From Streptococcus dysgalactiae subsp. dysgalactiae (GTDB taxonomy: Bacteria > Bacillota > Bacilli > Lactobacillales > Streptococcaceae), in the NCBI RefSeq assembly GCF_900459225.1, contig NZ_UHFH01000003.1:1394501-1458500 (forward strand): DNA of 64,000 bases. Direction: 5' to 3'. Shown here piece after piece: positions 1 through 8,762 of this stretch (within the stretch, counting starts at the first letter, position 1; the number at the start of each line of letters is the position of its first letter). Both the position numbers and the translations under genes were made by a program. Below the pieces are notes generated by a model. That model was not told the DNA's origin and searched no databases. It saw only the letters and a program-made list of their open reading frames with translations.

Positions 1-396
1 TGGGAAAACCTTAATAATAGGACAAGAGGCATTCATGGCAGTCACAATTTCAGTTGCTGTGGCGCAACCTGGAAAGTAAAGGTTGCCTTCTTGGTTAGCA
101 ATGTCAGCAATTTCTTTGGAAAAATGCGGACTTACTAAGAATTTGGCACCTGCTGCAATCGCTTCTTTTGCGAGTTCAGTAGTCATTACCGTACCAGCTC
201 CAATAACAACACTTGTGTCATCTTTAAAGTCATCTGATAATTTGCTAATGACCTCAGAAGTATTTGGAGTGGAGTAAGTAATTTCAATATTACGAATTCC
301 ACCTAAAACCGCGTGTTTAGCGATTTCAATCGCATCTTCTGCGGTTTTTCCACGTACAACAGCGAAAAAGTAATTCTCTTTTAATTGGGTTAACAT
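1..396 (-). CDS. kdgA: 2-dehydro-3-deoxyphosphogluconate (KDPG) aldolase, partial
   Basis: Cleaves KDPG to pyruvate and glyceraldehyde 3-phosphate, the last step of glucuronate/galacturonate breakdown. The gene starts at ATG 394-396 after an AGGAGG-like site and runs off the left edge after 132 codons, so the C-terminus is missing. Visible family signatures are the ENYFFAVVRG start, GGIRNIEITYSTP, VIGAGTV, AGAKFLVSPHF, and IKVFP at the edge; Lys 130 in IKVFP is the expected Schiff-base lysine (family numbering about K133 in E. coli Eda). It has its own promoter (see 413-463) and lies after the terminator of the gntR unit, so it is a second transcription unit of the same regulon. Other pathway genes (uxaC, uxuA, uxuB) are not in the window and may lie to the left. 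Confidence 0.93.
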   Translation of the reverse strand, partial: MLTQLKENYFFAVVRGKTAEDAIEIAKHAVLGGIRNIEITYSTPNTSEVISKLSDDFKDDTSVVIGAGTVMTTELAKEAIAAGAKFLVSPHFSKEIADIANQEGNLYFPGCATATEIVTAMNASCPIIKVFP

Positions 397-412
397 CCGT
401 TTTTCCTCCTCT

Positions 413-463
413 ATGAAACCGTTATCTTGTTATTATTATACAAATCATCTGATGACTTGTCAA
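413..463 (-). promoter_or_regulatory. kdgA promoter with FadR-type operator and cre site
   Basis: On the minus strand there is a consensus promoter: -35 TTGACA (458-463), 17-bp spacer, -10 TATAAT (435-440). The spacer holds the perfect 11-bp palindrome TCATCAGATGA (445-455). ATGAAACCGTTATCT at 413-427 matches the CcpA cre consensus WTGNAANCGNWNNCW at every position and sits at about +1 to +15. The palindrome recurs in the same place in the transporter promoter, so the GntR regulator at 524-1195 is the likely ligand. Confidence 0.82.
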
Positions 464-474
464 GAAAAAAGTCT

Positions 475-503
475 AAAAAACAGCAATTATCACAATTGCT
501 GTT
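475..503 (-). terminator. terminator of the kdgK-uidA-gntR unit
   Basis: AACAGCAATT / AATTGCTGTT stem of 10 bp with a 5-nt loop followed by a U-run on the minus strand, just downstream of the gntR stop. Confidence 0.85.
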
Positions 504-523
504 AGTTCTTCGCCGATATTTCA

Positions 524-1195
524 TTAAGGCAAGAAAGCCGTTCGTTTTACGGTCATAATATGTAAAAGCATAGCATCATGCGCTGCGATAGGGTTTCTCT
601 CCTTAATAGCTGTCAAAATGTCGCGATGGGCTTGTAGGGAATCTTCTTTCATCTGACGATTTGTGTAATTCGCATTTATCAGATGAATTGACTTGTTAAT
701 AACAGGCAATAAACTGTCCATCGCAATATTACCACTAAATTTGGCCATCATCGAATGGAAGGTCACATCTAACTGTAAATGCTTAGGATCACCCACTGTT
801 ACAGCTTCTTCAATCTCTACGACAATCTTTTCAAGCTCTTTAATCTCTTTCGGTGTCGCATTCTGAGCAGCTAAGGCAGCAATCCGGGGTTCTAATAACA
901 ACCGTAATTCAAACAAATCTGCTGTCAATTTTGCCGTGTCTTTCACCAATGAAAAACCAAGCGGGTCTTCTGATACCCCTTTTTTAGAGCTCACATAGGT
1001 TCCAGAACCCTGTCTGACTTCTAAGACATTGCGGGTTGCTAAACTTCTGACAGCCTCTCGGATAGTGCTACGTCCTACATCCAAGTCTTGAGCTAATTCG
1101 TACTCATTAGGGAGCTTAGCCCCTACGTCATATCCACGTTCTAAAATAAGCTGTAATAAACGTTCTGCTGTTTTTTCAACTAATGGTCTAGCCAT
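524..1195 (-). CDS. GntR/FadR-subfamily transcriptional regulator of glucuronide genes
   Basis: 223 aa with the two-domain build of FadR-type GntR repressors. Residues about 1-70 are a winged helix with the signature GAKLPNEYELAQDLDVGRSTIREAVRSL and the wing RQGSGTYV; residues about 90-215 are an all-helical FCD ligand domain with a spaced Asp/His set (D in QLDVTFH, H in QAHRDIL and LLHIM). It is the last gene after kdgK and uidA, with 41 bp to uidA and no promoter between, so it is probably cotranscribed. Local context points to a uronate or KDG(P) effector and to the TCATCNGATGA palindromes at 445 and 5848 as operators. The effector is inference; names such as kdgR or uxuR would both be guesses. 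Confidence 0.9.
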   Translation of the reverse strand: MARPLVEKTAERLLQLILERGYDVGAKLPNEYELAQDLDVGRSTIREAVRSLATRNVLEVRQGSGTYVSSKKGVSEDPLGFSLVKDTAKLTADLFELRLLLEPRIAALAAQNATPKEIKELEKIVVEIEEAVTVGDPKHLQLDVTFHSMMAKFSGNIAMDSLLPVINKSIHLINANYTNRQMKEDSLQAHRDILTAIKERNPIAAHDAMLLHIMTVKRTAFLP

Positions 1196-1236
1196 CGTAT
1201 CGTCCTCTTCCTGTTTCTACTGTCTCCTATTTTACA

Positions 1237-3027
1237 CTATTTTTTCTTGTAATTGTAGTTAGGAATAGCTGTCCAACGTTTTTTAAATTCTCTGACCACT
1301 TGCTTAGGCTGACGATTCCGCGAGAAGAGTCCTTTGTGGTTACCTTGCACACGAAAAATCATTAAATTGGTCTCAAAGTCTGCAAAATTCCAAACTTGTT
1401 CACCAACAAGGTTAGGAATCTCATCAAAAACCCCATGCGTCATCGCATAAAAATCACATTGGAATTCTTCCGTATACGGAATATCCCACATCGAATGCAA
1501 GCCAGGTAAGGTATCTGCCCCATACTCAGTCATCAGAATAGGTTTGTCTGGGAACTTGCTCTGCCATTCTAACAATTCCTTGCGAAGACCAACTTCTCCC
1601 TTAGCCAGATCACCGTGATCCACATACCAAGCGTAATAACGGTTCAAACAAATCACATCGACCAAATCCATAACTTCATCTCGGTCTGGTGTTGCCATTA
1701 AAATATTGACCAATGTCACTGGACGTTTTTGAGGATCCAATTCTTTGTAGAGAGCCACCAGAGGTTCAAAATAGTCATGCGCTCCCGCCTCATGGCTTGC
1801 AGGTTCATTGGCAACTACCCACATGATAACAGATGGGTGATTTTTATCACGTTTCACCAATTCTTGGATAGCCTGTTCGTGTGCTTCTTTTGTTTCCATC
1901 ACAGACCAAGTTCCCATATCTTTAGGTGTTAAGTCAAGAGAGGCCGTGAAATTTTGGAATAAACCAACCGCTGGAATTTCGTCAATCACCAAAATCCCCA
2001 TACGGTCTGCAAGCCGCATCATTTCTTCAGAGTAAGGGTAATGTGAGGTGCGGAACGAATTAGCGCCAATCTCTTTCAACAAGTTCATATCCATCAAGTT
2101 AGCCGCTTCATTGAGACCACGGCCATTGATAAAGGTATCTTCGTGTTTCCCAAAACCTTTAAAGTAAACAGGTTTATGATTGACAAAGAACTGACCATCC
2201 GCTACATGTACACTACGCACTCCGAAAGGTTCTTCATAGGTATCAACAATTTGACCATCTACACTAATCTCAATATGAGCTGTGTAAAGGTAAGCATCTA
2301 GCACTTCCCAGAGACGCACGCAATCAAGTTTGACATAGCCGTCGTTCGTTTGACCAACGACTTGCCGTTCTTCATCAAGGATAGTCACCTGAATTGCATC
2401 AACAGCTGCTGACGTTTCAACAGCAATGGAAAGGTCTGCTGTTTTCAAATCATCTGATAAGTCACTGGTAATGGTGACATCCGAAATGTGGGTTTTAGGA
2501 CGCACTACTAATTTGACTGGACGATGAATACCCGCATAGTTAAAGAAATCGAAGTTTTCTTTGACCATTTTTTTCATGCTGCCATCTTCTTGACGTTCTT
2601 CGCTATAATTGCCCACAGGAAGTGTACTGTAATCTAAAATATTATTGGCACGGACAGAAATTCTGATCTGATGGTCCTGGTAAAGTTCCTCTGGCACCAC
2701 GACTTCAAAAGGAGTAAATCCTCCCTTATGAGAAGCCAGCTCACGCCCATTAACATACACGGTAGCATTGTGAGTCACTGAGCCAAAACGTAAGACCAAT
2801 TCATCATCTTTAGCTAACTTTGGAAGATCAACCAAACGCTCATACCAAAAATCACCGATATAATTGCGTTTATCCTTATCGACCACCACATCATTAAAAG
2901 AAGTCGGCACAACCATAACGTCTTCTGTTGATAAACAGTCTTCCGGGTTATGGTCTCCTAATTTGAATTGCCACAAACCACTAAGGTCATATAAACTTCT
3001 TGTTTTGGTTAAAGTTGGGTATAGCAT
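1237..3027 (-). CDS. uidA: beta-glucuronidase (GH2)
   Basis: 596 aa, close to the 603 aa of E. coli GUS, and with no signal peptide, so cytoplasmic: it hydrolyses imported glucuronides to glucuronate. The GH2 order is visible: sugar-binding domain (about 1-180), immunoglobulin-like domain (about 181-275), TIM barrel (about 276-590). Acid/base Glu408 lies in VVANEP and nucleophile Glu501 in MTEYGAD. N563-x-K565 (GNHKG) is the N-x-K motif that binds the glucuronate carboxylate and separates glucuronidases from galactosidases. Start ATG follows AAGGAGAA at good spacing, 21 bp after kdgK. S. pyogenes is usually beta-glucuronidase negative, while S. dysgalactiae and S. agalactiae carry the activity, so this gene helps place the organism. 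Confidence 0.96.
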   Translation of the reverse strand: MLYPTLTKTRSLYDLSGLWQFKLGDHNPEDCLSTEDVMVVPTSFNDVVVDKDKRNYIGDFWYERLVDLPKLAKDDELVLRFGSVTHNATVYVNGRELASHKGGFTPFEVVVPEELYQDHQIRISVRANNILDYSTLPVGNYSEERQEDGSMKKMVKENFDFFNYAGIHRPVKLVVRPKTHISDVTITSDLSDDLKTADLSIAVETSAAVDAIQVTILDEERQVVGQTNDGYVKLDCVRLWEVLDAYLYTAHIEISVDGQIVDTYEEPFGVRSVHVADGQFFVNHKPVYFKGFGKHEDTFINGRGLNEAANLMDMNLLKEIGANSFRTSHYPYSEEMMRLADRMGILVIDEIPAVGLFQNFTASLDLTPKDMGTWSVMETKEAHEQAIQELVKRDKNHPSVIMWVVANEPASHEAGAHDYFEPLVALYKELDPQKRPVTLVNILMATPDRDEVMDLVDVICLNRYYAWYVDHGDLAKGEVGLRKELLEWQSKFPDKPILMTEYGADTLPGLHSMWDIPYTEEFQCDFYAMTHGVFDEIPNLVGEQVWNFADFETNLMIFRVQGNHKGLFSRNRQPKQVVREFKKRWTAIPNYNYKKK

Positions 3028-3048
3028 CTTTTCTCCTTTTTCTCATTG

Positions 3049-4077
3049 TTAACGTTTAATCTCATGCGATGCATCAGTTATTAAATAATCAATATCTGCT
3101 GGGGTAATAATATTGCTGTCACCCTCAATCGTATGTTTGAATTTAAAACTCGCCATTGCAATGGCTAAGGCCTTGTCAGGCGCTTCATTTTGTAATATAC
3201 CATGAATCAAGCCAGCAGTGAAAGCATCTCCAGTACCAACACGGTCCAACACCTGAATGCCTGACTTGTCTGTCTGGTAAAGATTACCATCTTGATATAA
3301 ATAACCCTTCAAGAGGTATTCATTGGTATGCCCCATTTCCCTTTGGGTAAAAGCAAATCCAGTCACACCGTAAGTTTTTGCCAACTTAGAAAGAACGTTT
3401 TCCAATAATGCTTGATCTTCATACGGTCGACTCAATCCCAATTGGTCTTTCAAATCTTTTTCCTCATCGCCTGCTAAAACCAAGGGTTCAATTCCAATAC
3501 AAACATCTGCCAAAGTAACTAAAGGGGACAATAATTCTCTAGCCTCTTGGAAAGAGTCCCAAAGGCTGGCCCTAAAGTTTAAATCAAAGGAAACCTTTAA
3601 TCCTTCTGTTTTTGCCTTTGTCATCAGATAATGAGTCAAGTGATAAAGCTTATCGGTCAGAGCCGGGGTAATACCAGATACATGAAACCAATCAGCCCCC
3701 GCAAAAACATTTTCTAACTCATAATCGGCTAACTGCGATTCCCAAAAAGCAGAATATTCTCGGTCATAGGTCACGCGACTAGCCCGTAAGGAAAACCCTT
3801 TTTGATAGTAATAAATCCCCAAACGTTGACCTTTTTCAATAATATAATCTTGACTGATTTGACGAGAAAAAAGAAAGGTCTTTGTCATTCGTCCCAAATC
3901 ATTGGCTGGTATTGCTGAGATAAGAGAGACTTTATGCCCTAACTGCGCCAAGGTTGACAAAACATTTAATTCCGACCCACCAAATTGACATTCCAGACTG
4001 GTTGCCTGAGTTAGGGTCTGGTACTGCGGCGGTGATAATCGTAACAAAATTTCGCCTAAAGAAACAACTGTTTTCAC
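3049..4077 (-). CDS. kdgK: 2-keto-3-deoxygluconate kinase (PfkB family)
   Basis: Phosphorylates KDG to KDPG, the step before KdgA. 342 aa, usual for the family. PfkB signatures: N-terminal substrate motif QFGGSELNV (31-39) and C-terminal DRVGTGDAFTAGL (278-290) with catalytic base Asp284 and the GTGD anion hole. The start is GTG (4075-4077), preceded by GAGGAGG 8 nt upstream. It is first in the kdgK-uidA-gntR unit, with its own likely promoter at 4110-4138, and is separated from the transporter gene by 152 bp. Confidence 0.93.
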   Translation of the reverse strand: MKTVVSLGEILLRLSPPQYQTLTQATSLECQFGGSELNVLSTLAQLGHKVSLISAIPANDLGRMTKTFLFSRQISQDYIIEKGQRLGIYYYQKGFSLRASRVTYDREYSAFWESQLADYELENVFAGADWFHVSGITPALTDKLYHLTHYLMTKAKTEGLKVSFDLNFRASLWDSFQEARELLSPLVTLADVCIGIEPLVLAGDEEKDLKDQLGLSRPYEDQALLENVLSKLAKTYGVTGFAFTQREMGHTNEYLLKGYLYQDGNLYQTDKSGIQVLDRVGTGDAFTAGLIHGILQNEAPDKALAIAMASFKFKHTIEGDSNIITPADIDYLITDASHEIKR

Positions 4078-4109
4078 TCAAAACCTCCTCTACTAATGAT
4101 GATAAGGAC

Positions 4110-4164
4110 ATTATACCTGATTGTAGTGATTTTTTAAAAACCTAGGCAAAGAGTCCTCCGATGA
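4110..4164 (-). promoter_or_regulatory. probable kdgK promoter
   Basis: Minus strand -10 TATAAT at 4110-4115 with a 17-bp spacer to a weak -35 TTTAAA (4133-4138). TCCTCCGATGA at 4154-4164, just upstream of the -35, differs at two positions from the palindrome found in the kdgA and transporter promoters. That operator is only a weak candidate. Confidence 0.5.
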
Positions 4165-4229
4165 CTAAAAATCACATTTTTTCTAAGTTAAAAGAGTCGA
4201 GCACATCTTGCCCAACTCCTTCCAAACGA

Positions 4230-5774
4230 CTAATCTTTATCAACTGGATATTTCGTTACATCAACGTAGTCCATATCTGACAATGGCACATTGCGAGCGA
4301 TATCCTTCACGCGTTCTTTTGAACTTGCAGCTTTCATGACTTGAATTTTCTCTTGGATACGAACCATTTCTTCTTTATCCAGTTTGTAGAATCTCATCAA
4401 GAACAAGGCGACTGACAAGGCGACAAACGGAATACCAACTAAAAGAATAATGGTTGCCATTTTAAGTTCTGGTGTTAATGGTGTTTCCATTGTTGGGAAA
4501 GCTTTGGCAAAACCAATCGTTGCCAGAACAGCTCCAACAACCATCGGTGCAAATGAAGAAGCGATAGAGTCTGTCAATGAGAAGATTGTCCCAATCATAC
4601 CTGACACATAACGACCTGATTCAGATGTTTCATAGTCTGAAATATCTGCCCCCATTGTTAAAACCAAACCAGCCGGCGCTTGAGTAATGTAACGAGCCAA
4701 CATGTAAGTAATGATAAAGCAGATAGTGTAAAGGTTAATGTTACTTAAACTCAAATCACCAACTTTACCAAAGTAAAGGACAACCCCAAAGGCAGCTAAG
4801 GCAATCAAACCAAATTGAAGTGACGCCACATATGAGAAACGAAGACCTTTTTTACGAGCAACACTTGAAATCAAAATGTTAATCAAAACACCTGGAATCA
4901 CAAAAAGTAGTGAGAATTGACCTGACAAGGCATAGTTACCAAACACAATACCGTAAAGCATAACCATGACAACTGAGTCTCCAAAGAATTGCACGCTAAA
5001 CTTAACAAGTGCTGCTGCAATTGACAAGACTTGAAGAGGTTTGTTGCCTTTTATGACTTTCATGTAGTCTTTTAATTCTGTTTTTTGAGTATTTTCACCA
5101 AGACCGAAGTATTCTTTGTTGTCTTTAGACCAGATACCGATAACAGCCAATAATCCTAAAATAGCTGAAATAACAATTGTTCCATAGATAAGCACATTGA
5201 AGAATTCCAACGTGAAGTTACCAAATTTAGGAACCAAGAATCCTGAAACCACAAACTGTCCACCAGTCATCAAGGTTGTTAACATGACAGCATCCACAAT
5301 GTTGAAAATTGGACGTTGTTTTGGATCATTCGTCAAGGCAGTTTGACCTGCTTTTGTGATGGTTTGTTGCATGGAATAACCAATTTTGTGAACAATCAAT
5401 ACCAAAATAAAGAGTGGGAAGCGCATCCCTTCGCTAACATTATTTAAAGCAAGTAATAGAATAAGCGATAGAGCCGTAATAATATTACCAGCAATTAAAA
5501 TTGGGCGGTATTTCCCAAACTTAGTATCTGTTTTATCAATCATGATACCGATAGCTGGGTCAATAAAACCATCAAAGATACGAATATAACCCATGATTTG
5601 GCTAACAAAGATAGCTGCTAGCCCAAGAACACCTGTTGAAAAATAGGTGATAAACATGAAAGCAAATAGGTAAATGTTGGTAGATGTATTATTCAAGGCA
5701 AATAATACCAGTTGCCAAACTTTAGCTCGGTTATAGGTAACTTCCTCAACCCTTTGATCAATCGTTTTCTCCAT
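4230..5774 (-). CDS. GPH-family glucuronide/sugar transporter (MFS)
   Basis: 514 aa polytopic membrane protein with 11-12 predicted hydrophobic spans and a soluble C-terminal tail. The N-terminal half has the glycoside-pentoside-hexuronide signature region GFIDPAIGIMIDKTDTKFGKYRPI after TM2, as in UidB, MelB and XylP, which are cation symporters. Position at the head of the uidA locus and the shared operator suggest it imports glucuronides (or unsaturated uronates) for UidA/KdgK/KdgA. Substrate is inferred from context. Promoter at 5838-5866. Confidence 0.88.
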   Translation of the reverse strand: MEKTIDQRVEEVTYNRAKVWQLVLFALNNTSTNIYLFAFMFITYFSTGVLGLAAIFVSQIMGYIRIFDGFIDPAIGIMIDKTDTKFGKYRPILIAGNIITALSLILLLALNNVSEGMRFPLFILVLIVHKIGYSMQQTITKAGQTALTNDPKQRPIFNIVDAVMLTTLMTGGQFVVSGFLVPKFGNFTLEFFNVLIYGTIVISAILGLLAVIGIWSKDNKEYFGLGENTQKTELKDYMKVIKGNKPLQVLSIAAALVKFSVQFFGDSVVMVMLYGIVFGNYALSGQFSLLFVIPGVLINILISSVARKKGLRFSYVASLQFGLIALAAFGVVLYFGKVGDLSLSNINLYTICFIITYMLARYITQAPAGLVLTMGADISDYETSESGRYVSGMIGTIFSLTDSIASSFAPMVVGAVLATIGFAKAFPTMETPLTPELKMATIILLVGIPFVALSVALFLMRFYKLDKEEMVRIQEKIQVMKAASSKERVKDIARNVPLSDMDYVDVTKYPVDKD

Positions 5775-5807
5775 CAGAGAAATCCCCCTTATATCCTAAC
5801 ACTTTTC

Positions 5808-5866
5808 TTGAAAGCGTTTTTATTTTTCTACATGTTTATCTTACTATTCATCTGATGATTTGTCAA
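5808..5866 (-). promoter_or_regulatory. transporter promoter with FadR-type operator and cre
   Basis: Minus strand -35 TTGACA (5861-5866), 17-bp spacer, -10 TAAGAT (5838-5843). The spacer contains TCATCAGATGA (5848-5858), the same perfect palindrome in the same place as in the kdgA promoter. TTGAAAGCGTTTTTA on the plus strand (5808-5822) matches the cre consensus with one mismatch and lies in the 5' UTR, where CcpA could block elongation. Confidence 0.8.
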
Positions 5867-5932
5867 CACAATTTTAGTGATTTTTCGTCTTTTTTTTAAA
5901 AATAAGCTATATTTTAAGATTTAAAGTAAAAT

Positions 5933-5975
5933 TCATCTGATAATTAATCACTAATCAAATATAGTCATCAGACAA
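5933..5975. promoter_or_regulatory. two degenerate copies of the operator palindrome
   Basis: TCATCTGATAA (5933-5943, one mismatch) and TCATCAGACAA (5965-5975, two mismatches) lie 32 bp apart, about 70-120 bp upstream of the transporter -35. The rest of the AT-rich stretch 5867-6092 shows no ORF. They could be auxiliary repressor sites or relics. Confidence 0.4.
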
Positions 5976-6092
5976 TTGAGCAACCTTGAAGAAAATGATT
6001 TCTGATGTGAAAAAGACTAATAAGTGGCAATTTAACCCTCAATAAGGGACTATTCCTTAACTTTCAGACCTCTCAATATAAGTTGTTTCGTC

Positions 6093-6120
6093 AAAAAAAG
6101 AGAAGCCACTAGCTTCTCTT
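6093..6120 (-). terminator. murA terminator
   Basis: Stem AAGAGAAGC / GCTTCTCTT (6098-6106 with 6112-6120), 5-nt loop, then seven Us on the minus strand. The stem begins inside the murA stop codon. Confidence 0.9.
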
Positions 6121-7378
6121 AGTCTTCGATTAATTGGATGTCCGCTCCTAATGCTGTCAATTTCGCAATAATATTAGCGTAACCTCTCAAGATAAACTCA
6201 ATATTTGTGATCTCTGTCTTGCCTTCAGCCATCAAACCAGCTGTTACAAGAGCAGCTCCTGCTCGTAAATCAGTTGCCTTGACTTGAGTTCCTGTCAATT
6301 GAGCTGGCCCTTGATAGACAATTTTACCACCAAGAACAGAAATATCAGCTCCCATACGCGCTAATTCTGGGACATGATTGATTCGTTTTTCGTAAATGGT
6401 ATCAATAATACTGCCGCGCCCTTGGGTTTTTAACAATAGCGGAGTCAAAGGTTGTTGCAAATCTGTAGCAAAACCTGGATAAGGGGATGTTTTAAGGGTA
6501 ACCGCTTTAAGATGATCTTGTTTTTCAACAAAGATAGCATCTTCTTCCACAGTCATTCTAACACCCATCTCTTCTAACTTGGCAATAAAACTTTCCAAGT
6601 GCTCATAGAGAACATTCGTTACCTTGACACCTTCTCCAATAGCTGCCGCTAAGGCAATGTAAGTTCCTGCTTCAATACGATCTGGAATGACTTGATGTCT
6701 CGTTCCGTGAAGTTTGTCTACCCCTTCAATAGTAATGATATCTGTCCCTGCACCACGAATATGAGCCCCCATATTATTCAAAAGGGTTGCCACATCAATA
6801 ATCTCAGGTTCACGCGCAGCATTTTCGATGACTGTTTTACCATCTGCTTTTGCTGCCGCAATCATTGTATTAATGGTTGCACCAACACTAACCGTATCCA
6901 TATAAATATGAGCCCCATGAATCTTATGACCATTTGTAGACAAATTCATGTTTTGACCTTCGTAAGAAACCGTAGCTCCCATTGCTTCAAAAGCCTTTAA
7001 ATGAAGATCAATCGGTCTTGGACCCAAATCACAGCCACCTGGCAAGCCAACAACAGCTTGTCCAAAACGTCCCAACAGACTACCATAAAAATAATACGAT
7101 GCTCGAAGGCTATTGATTTTCCCATAAGGTATTGGAATATCTTGTACCCCTCTAGGATCGATTTCTAAGGTGTCACCATGGTAGTTAATCTTAGCACCCA
7201 TTAGTTCCATGATTTCAATCAAACTATCAACATCACTAATAGCAGGAACACCGTCTAAGGTTACAATATCATCTGCCAAGATAATTGCTGGGATAAGGGC
7301 AACAACACTATTTTTTGCTCCTGAGACAGCCACTTCCCCGGACAAGGCTTTTCCGCCATTAATAACAATTTTACGCAT
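6119..7378 (-). CDS. murA: UDP-N-acetylglucosamine 1-carboxyvinyltransferase (MurAB/MurZ-type paralogue)
   Basis: First committed step of peptidoglycan synthesis: enolpyruvyl transfer from PEP to UDP-GlcNAc in the cytoplasm. 419 aa, full length. PEP-binding Lys22 is in SGAKNS and catalytic Cys116 in [11 protein letters not shown], the fosfomycin target. The stretch [17 protein letters not shown] and the end of the protein look like B. subtilis MurAB (MurZ of S. aureus) rather than MurAA. Streptococci normally carry both paralogues, so this is probably the second copy. Monocistronic, with its own terminator and 187 bp from metK. Confidence 0.95.
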   Translation of the reverse strand: MRKIVINGGKALSGEVAVSGAKNSVVALIPAIILADDIVTLDGVPAISDVDSLIEIMELMGAKINYHGDTLEIDPRGVQDIPIPYGKINSLRASYYFYGSLLGRFGQAVVGLPGGCDLGPRPIDLHLKAFEAMGATVSYEGQNMNLSTNGHKIHGAHIYMDTVSVGATINTMIAAAKADGKTVIENAAREPEIIDVATLLNNMGAHIRGAGTDIITIEGVDKLHGTRHQVIPDRIEAGTYIALAAAIGEGVKVTNVLYEHLESFIAKLEEMGVRMTVEEDAIFVEKQDHLKAVTLKTSPYPGFATDLQQPLTPLLLKTQGRGSIIDTIYEKRINHVPELARMGADISVLGGKIVYQGPAQLTGTQVKATDLRAGAALVTAGLMAEGKTEITNIEFILRGYANIIAKLTALGADIQLIED

Positions 7379-7510
7379 ACATCCAAAACTTTCTTATACT
7401 AGAATTCAACCTTTTTATTTTATCACAAATCATGTCACCTGACAAATATCGACGTCTAAATTTTTAATCTTTTCTTAGAAAGAGTCCTTAAATCCCCTTT
7501 TTGAACCACA

Positions 7511-7548
7511 AAAAACAGGAATAACTAATGATAGCTATCCCTGTTTTT
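7511..7548 (-). terminator. metK terminator
   Basis: AAAAACAGG / CCTGTTTTT stem extended by ATA/TAT across one mismatch, followed by U-rich sequence on the minus strand, 17 bp after the metK stop. Confidence 0.85.
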
Positions 7549-7565
7549 ACAACTTCTATCAACAA

Positions 7566-8762
7566 TTAAGATAAGGTTTTAACAACCTCTGTTAACGCTT
7601 CAACTTTATCTAAATGTTCCCATGGTAAATCAATATCAGTTCTTCCCATATGACCATAGGCAGCCGTTTGTTTGTAAATCGGACGTTTTAAATCTAGCAT
7701 CTGAATAATACCCGCTGGGCGCAAATCAAAGGTCTGACGAACAGCAGCTTCTAAAATTCCTTCTGAAACTGTAGACGTTCCAAACGTATCCACACGGACA
7801 GAAACAGGCTGAGCAACTCCAATCGCATAAGCTAGTTGGACTTCAGCTTTCGTCGCAAGACCTGCCGCAACAAGGTTCTTAGCAATATAACGTGCTGCGT
7901 AAGAAGCCGAACGGTCTACTTTTGTCGCATCCTTACCCGAAAAAGCTCCACCACCGTGACGAGAATAACCACCATAAGTATCCACAATAATCTTACGGCC
8001 AGTCAACCCAGAGTCTCCTTGCGGACCTCCAATAACAAAACGACCTGTTGGGTTGATAAAGAATTTTGTGTCGTCATCTAAATAGTTGGCTGGAATAACA
8101 GCCTTGATCACTTTTTCAATCACATCCTGACGAATTTGCTTATTGGTTGCTTCTGGATTGTGTTGTGTTGAGATGACCACAGTATCTACACGGACAGGTT
8201 TATCCTGTTCATCATATTCAACCGTAACCTGTGACTTAGCATCAGGACGTAAATAACTGATTTCTCCCGACTTGCGTAACTCCGCCAAGCGACGCACTAA
8301 TTGGTGTGATAAAGAAATTGGTAACGGCATCAATTCTGGGGTTTCATTGATGGCAAAACCAAACATGAGCCCTTGGTCACCTGCACCAATATGGCTAAGG
8401 TCATCAGTATCACCTTCTCTGCTTTCAAGAGCTTCGTTAACCCCTTGAGCAATATCTCCTGATTGTTCCACAAGAGATGGATGAACTCCGACTGATTCTG
8501 CTGAAAAGCCGTATTCTGCTTCGGTGTAACCAATTTCTGCAATGGTGTCACGAACCACACGGTTAATATCAACATAAGCAGTTGTTGATATTTCTCCAAA
8601 AACATGAACAGAACCAGTATAAACACAGGTTTCTGCTGCCACATGGGCTTCTGGATCTTCTGCTAAAATGGCATCTAAAATAGCATCTGAAATTTGGTCT
8701 GCAATCTTATCTGGATGCCCCTCAGATACGGATTCAGACGTGAAAAGTTTACGTTCTGACAT
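7566..8762 (-). CDS. metK: S-adenosylmethionine synthetase
   Basis: Makes SAM from methionine and ATP. The protein is 398 aa from ATG 8760-8762 ([18 protein letters not shown]). The frame stays open upstream to 8873, but that extension lies in the structured leader, and AGGGGGG sits 7 nt before the chosen ATG. Signatures: [15 protein letters not shown] (ATP site), [10 protein letters not shown], the P-loop-like [17 protein letters not shown], and FINPTGRF. The Shine-Dalgarno GGGGGGAC is complementary to GUCCC at the very 5' end of the leader, the hallmark of translational SMK control (see leader entry). Confidence 0.97.
   Translation of the reverse strand: MSERKLFTSESVSEGHPDKIADQISDAILDAILAEDPEAHVAAETCVYTGSVHVFGEISTTAYVDINRVVRDTIAEIGYTEAEYGFSAESVGVHPSLVEQSGDIAQGVNEALESREGDTDDLSHIGAGDQGLMFGFAINETPELMPLPISLSHQLVRRLAELRKSGEISYLRPDAKSQVTVEYDEQDKPVRVDTVVISTQHNPEATNKQIRQDVIEKVIKAVIPANYLDDDTKFFINPTGRFVIGGPQGDSGLTGRKIIVDTYGGYSRHGGGAFSGKDATKVDRSASYAARYIAKNLVAAGLATKAEVQLAYAIGVAQPVSVRVDTFGTSTVSEGILEAAVRQTFDLRPAGIIQMLDLKRPIYKQTAAYGHMGRTDIDLPWEHLDKVEALTEVVKTLS

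Noticed and set aside
5579..5586. TACGAATA (CIN-box sequence) on the plus strand
   Set aside because: Lies inside the transporter coding region on the opposite strand with no gene downstream; chance match.
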